The notes beneath the pieces were generated by a model. The model was not told where the DNA came from. It worked only from the letters and a program-made list of their open reading frames with translations, and did not search any database. The position numbers and the translations under genes were made by a program. 10,514 nt of DNA from Bacteroides sp. (GTDB lineage Bacteria; Bacteroidota; Bacteroidia; Bacteroidales; Bacteroidaceae): contig JAJPZL010000340.1 of the NCBI GenBank assembly GCA_021204375.1, positions 1 to 10,514 on the forward strand, written 5' to 3'. Positions 7,254 to 10,514 of this stretch are shown here, one piece after another; position 1 is the first letter of the stretch, and every line of letters begins with the position of its first letter.

Positions 7254-9412
7254 TTATTCAAAAGAGGGTGGAGGCACTTTCGTTCCCCAGACGGTATTGG
7301 GTCTATTACCCAGCTTGAAGTTCAGGGTGGCTCCTTTGAAGAGGGCTTCCCACTCGATCCAGGTACTGTCGTACTCTTTGCTGTTGAGTTTGAGTGACTG
7401 GATATAGATATTCTTTTCAGATCCACCGGTTATCACTACATCGCCTCCTTCGAGGTGCAGGGTAATGCGGGGGAAAATGGGGCTGTGGAGAGAGAATCCT
7501 CCTACGCCGGGAATTTCGGAATACATGCCCATGCAGACAAATACATACCAGGCTCCCATGGAACCCAGGTCGTCGTTGCCCGGCAGTCCATCCGGGGTAG
7601 AGAAATATTGTTCGTTCAATACCCGGTTCAGGATCTTCTGGGTCTTATAGGGCTTTCCAATCCAGTTGTAGATCCAGGGAATCTGGAAGCTGGGTTCGTT
7701 ACCGGCTGCATACCACGGGTCGTTGTAACTGGCATCGAAGCGTACAAATAGTTCGTCGAGCCGTCTTTCTGCCTCTTCTTTTCCGCCGATGATATCAAAC
7801 AATCCCTGGAAGTTATAGGGGACCATCCAGAAATAATTTTTATAGGTTGATTCGCAGAAATCTTCGGACAGGGGTTTCTAGGAGCCATCGGGATTACGGG
7901 ATTGTAACCAGCCGGTTTCCGGATTGTACAAATTCTTCCAGGATTGTGCGCGTCCCATATAGTACCACGAAGTGGGTTCGTTGTTGCAGGCATGCAGGGC
8001 GAACTGAGCGATGGCAAAATCGGCGGATGTGTACTCTAACTGGATGGAAGCGTTGTAGTATCCTTTTTCCAGGTATTGTTTCAGCCCCGGGCGGGTGAAC
8101 TCGTTCTGGGAATGTGTATCCGGGTCTTCGGCTCCTTTTTCATCACTGCCAGCATACTGCGCGGATCGTAATTGCGGGCTCCGAAGGCATAGGCGTTGGC
8201 TACTACTATGGTGGAGGGATCGTCCTGCATCACACCTGTTTCAATGTTAGCCATTACCCAGCGCGGCCATCCGCCTCCGCTCTGTATGGCAAAGTCATAG
8301 TGGGAGGCTACTACATCCGAACAGACATCAGGGGCCAGCATAGCCATTAACTGGGTTTGTCCCCGGTAGGTGTCCCAGTTACTGAACGAAGTGTATTGTG
8401 TCCGGGTGGATTGATGGACATTAAAGTCGACACCCATGTATTCTCCGTTCACATCGCTACAGATATTGGGGTGGATAAGTGTGTGGTAGAGGTGGGTATA
8501 GAACTGGACTTTCCGGTCTTCGTTATCGCCTTCCACTTCAATTTTTCCTAAATAGTGGTTCCACCGTTCAATGGCTGCATTCTTTACCTGGTCGAAATCC
8601 CAGGCGGTATTTTCACTCTTCAGGTTCTCTCTGGCATTGGCTACCGATACATAGGAGACGCCTATCTTATAGTGTACCGCAGCTTTTTCCCGTGTATCAA
8701 AGGTGAAGAATACACCGGAGTTCTCTCCTTCGGAAAAGGTCTGGCCTTTGTAGAGTTTGTTCTCTTTCCAGATACCGGACTCGATGCAGTCGGCATCGAA
8801 CTCTGCTACAAAGTAGACTTTGTAGGGAGTGGGGATTCCGCAAAAACTACCTCCTTCGGCATAGCCTTCGCAGCTGTTTTTGCCGGTGATCACGATGGAA
8901 GCTATTTCAATGGGGGTTGCGGCTACACCGCCGGCAATAATGACTGTATTCTTACCTTCATTTTCGGGATAGGTAAAACGGGCCATTCCCGTACGCTCTG
9001 TTACCGTTAACTCGGTTTGGATCTCTTTGTTGATGGTGGCCCGGTAATAGCCGGCAATCCCTTTTTCCTCAGAAACATGAGCCCGTAGACTTAAGAGGTC
9101 ACCGGGAGATACTTTCAACTCGCCGGCCAGGGGAAGTACCGGAAAGTTACCCATGTGGTCGCATCCGGCTCCGCTTAACTGGTTAATTCCGAATCCTAAA
9201 TGGGGGGAAAAGTAGGAACGGGTGAACTGGACCATTCCGAACGGGTAGGTAGCCCCGGGATAGGTATATCCCGAGAACCAACCTTTACCTTGTGTACCGA
9301 TCATCGTATTCACTTTCTCTGCATAGGTACTTTTTTCTTTTGCCTGTAGAGGGAGGCAGGCACAACTTATGCAAAAAAGAGAGAGGATAATGGTTTGTAA
9401 ATGTCTGTTTAT
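7254..9412 (-). pseudogene. GH92 alpha-mannosidase, secreted, disrupted by a frameshift, a TAG and an ATA at the expected start
   Basis: This second GH92 is about 719 residues when reconstructed. The beta-sandwich carries KVNTMIGTQGKG and YPGATYPFGMVQ; the barrel carries FYTHLYHTLIHPN, SNWDTYRGQTQL, AAGNEPSFQIPW (about residue 571) and GNDDLGSMGAWY (about 612). It belongs to a different GH92 type from the 2327-4658 gene, which has GNED. The open frame extends upstream to 9412 through a clear signal peptide (NRHLQTIILSLFCISCACL), but the codon at the natural start is ATA, not ATG; GTG at 9313 and ATG at 9304 would drop the leader. One base is missing, best placed in the T5 run at 8136-8140, between MLAVMKK and GAEDPDTHS. 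A TAG at 7878-7880 follows SRNPDGS; the other GH92 here has RNRDESW at the same place, so Trp is expected. Confidence 0.92.
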
Positions 9413-9418
9413 TATGTT

Positions 9419-10195
9419 TTAATCTTCTTTGAATTCGAGTGTCTGCACATCACTGTAGTTATAATACTCCCTGCCGTCGCAGCTGGTCACCACAGCGGCT
9501 CGGATAAATAGTTTATTGTTGTTACCTTTAATGATGTGTGCGTATTGTTCAAGTTTTGCACCATCGAGCAGCAATTGGGCGGTTACTTTATTGCCTTCTG
9601 CCAACAGTTCGGCATCGCTCAGGTAAGAGTAATCGGTAGAGGCACCGCCCATGTTGTTGGCACTCTCTTTATCGATATGGGAAGAGATGTTGGTATAGAG
9701 ACATACTTTGGTTATTTTACAACCTCGGTTGTCTGTTTTCCAGTCCCAGTTACGATGCAGGGAGGCTTCTGCCTGGATCCTGCGGTTTTTCAGGCTTGGG
9801 TTAGAGACAGTGGCATAGCAATAGGGAGTCACTTCTATGGTTACGTCTGTCTGTCCTTTTATCTTTATCATTCTCTCTTCAACGGGAAAGAAATTGGTTT
9901 GCTCCAGTTGCAGGGAGTATTCATCATTAAAGAGTTTGGTATTGGTAAATGTACCGTCGTCTTTGGCATAAAAGAGTTGGGGCTCGGCTTCCATGGTCCA
10001 GTTCTGCTGGACCAGACGAACGCACAGACCGGTGGGTGTATTGACCGGTTGCTGAACTAACTCACCGGTCCGGGCATCAATGATCCGTCCGTGTATTCCA
10101 CCGTTGGGTGCATCGTAATTGTCTAGGTCGCCACATCCGGTCAATGCTACCAGTAACAGGGAGGAGCAGGTTGCAAGTATATGTTTTACATTCAT
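9419..10195 (-). CDS. DUF3823 domain lipoprotein, PUL surface component
   Basis: This intact 258-residue lipoprotein has the leader MNVKHILATCSSLLLVALTGC with lipobox ALTGC. The segment after it, GDLDNYDAPNGGIHGRIID, is characteristic of DUF3823 proteins, which are found directly downstream of susD in Bacteroidetes PULs. An N-terminal carboxypeptidase-regulatory-like beta-sandwich (about 25-115) is followed by a second beta domain. Such proteins sit in the position of SusE/SusF-type surface glycan-binding proteins, so a binding role on the outer membrane is likely but not proven. It lies 18 bp after the SusD-like gene and 6 bp before the expected GH92 start. It is the only complete gene in the window without a lesion. 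Confidence 0.85.
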   Translation of the reverse strand: MNVKHILATCSSLLLVALTGCGDLDNYDAPNGGIHGRIIDARTGELVQQPVNTPTGLCVRLVQQNWTMEAEPQLFYAKDDGTFTNTKLFNDEYSLQLEQTNFFPVEERMIKIKGQTDVTIEVTPYCYATVSNPSLKNRRIQAEASLHRNWDWKTDNRGCKITKVCLYTNISSHIDKESANNMGGASTDYSYLSDAELLAEGNKVTAQLLLDGAKLEQYAHIIKGNNNKLFIRAAVVTSCDGREYYNYSDVQTLEFKED

Positions 10196-10213
10196 AGCTA
10201 ATACTGTTTATTA

Positions 10214-10514
10214 TTAATATTCAGGGTTATTGACCAGGTTCGGATTTGTTTTCAAATCTTCGTCCTTGATTCTCATATAGTAGTTTTTCTGGTAGAAGTG
10301 TTTGATGGCACGTCTGAGTCTTGAACCGTCGCTCTCTTCTTTGGAGAATATATATTTGTTGGGGGTAACGGATCCATCTTCATGAGTGGTGCCTCCGGCT
10401 TCAAAGACAGCCCAGGGGTAGAGGGCAGTGGCTTTGTAGTTTGCCATCACACCTTCGCCGCCGTTATCGGCACGGGGGGGGGGGGGGGTTAGGGGAAATA
10501 CACAACGGCCCAAG
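10214..10514 (-). CDS. SusD-like glycan-binding lipoprotein, C-terminal fragment running off the edge
   Basis: The final 85 or so residues are clear: DNGGEGVMANYKATALYPW, KYIFSKEESDG, RLRRAIKHFYQKNYYMRIKD, then the ending TNPNLVNNPEY. The NPNLVNNP-type tail is a hallmark of SusD/RagB proteins, outer-membrane lipoproteins that cap the SusC TonB-dependent transporter and bind glycan. The stop is at 10214-10216. Sequence beyond about 10473 is doubtful: it runs through a 15-base G homopolymer and gives PPPP-rich translation that does not look like SusD. No native start is present. Confidence 0.85.
   Translation of the reverse strand, partial: LGRCVFPLTPPPPRADNGGEGVMANYKATALYPWAVFEAGGTTHEDGSVTPNKYIFSKEESDGSRLRRAIKHFYQKNYYMRIKDEDLKTNPNLVNNPEY
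10474..10488. repeat. 15-base poly-G run
   Basis: Fifteen consecutive G residues lie inside the SusD-like reading frame, 26 bp from the right edge. Translation across the run looks non-native. It could be a sequencing or assembly artefact at the end of a read, or a slippage tract; the sequence alone does not decide. Confidence 0.9.

Noticed and set aside
7628..8017. Minus-strand frame inside the GH92 gene
   Set aside because: It is rich in Pro, Ser and Arg and lies in a different frame from the continuous GH92 homology read through 8140-7254.
8555..9010. Plus-strand frame of 151 residues opposite GH92, and similar ones at 9536-10060 and 3785-4138
   Set aside because: These are antisense shadows of well-supported minus-strand genes and show no independent protein features.

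Overview
This window looks like the accessory DNA of a gut-type Bacteroidales bacterium (Bacteroides, Parabacteroides or a relative). The reasons are an ECF sigma factor of Bacteroidetes type, Cys-lipoprotein leaders, the C-terminus of a SusD-like protein followed by a DUF3823 lipoprotein, and tightly spaced glycosidase genes ending mostly in TAA. It is the downstream part of a polysaccharide utilisation locus (PUL). The SusC gene and most of susD lie beyond the right edge.

Layout. Positions 1-381 are non-coding and rich in repeats: four GACCCGG units exactly 23 bp apart with competing hairpins, then a block of GTGCTAC and TGTCACA/TGTGACA repeats. A lone ECF sigma gene (382-924, minus) is divergent from a GH43 lipoprotein gene (1246-2243, plus), with about 320 bp between them. 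A strong hairpin at 2267-2305 separates the GH43 gene from the convergent PUL operon. That operon is read on the minus strand from right to left: SusD-like C-terminus (10514-10214), DUF3823 lipoprotein (10195-9419), GH92 (9412-7254), GH130 (7229-6086), a propeller-like lipoprotein possibly of DUF5005 type (6043-4682), and a second GH92 (4658-2327). Gaps are only 6-42 bp, so one transcript is likely.

How the genes work together (inference from families): SusC/SusD and the DUF3823 lipoprotein would capture a mannose-rich glycan, the two GH92 enzymes would trim alpha-mannosides, and GH130 would remove beta-mannosides such as the beta-1,2-mannose caps of yeast mannan. The propeller-like lipoprotein is the least understood member.

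The main oddity is that nearly every gene is interrupted although the protein sequence on both sides is well conserved. There are five in-frame TAG codons in minus-strand genes, one in-frame TAA in GH43, four single-base frameshifts that can be placed in 5-6 base homopolymers, and an apparent ATG-to-ATA change at one start. At least three of the TAG codons sit where tryptophan is expected. Each lesion fits a single base change and each gene length becomes a multiple of three after correction. This points to a very recent decay or to sequence errors; a non-standard reading of UAG is a less likely third option.
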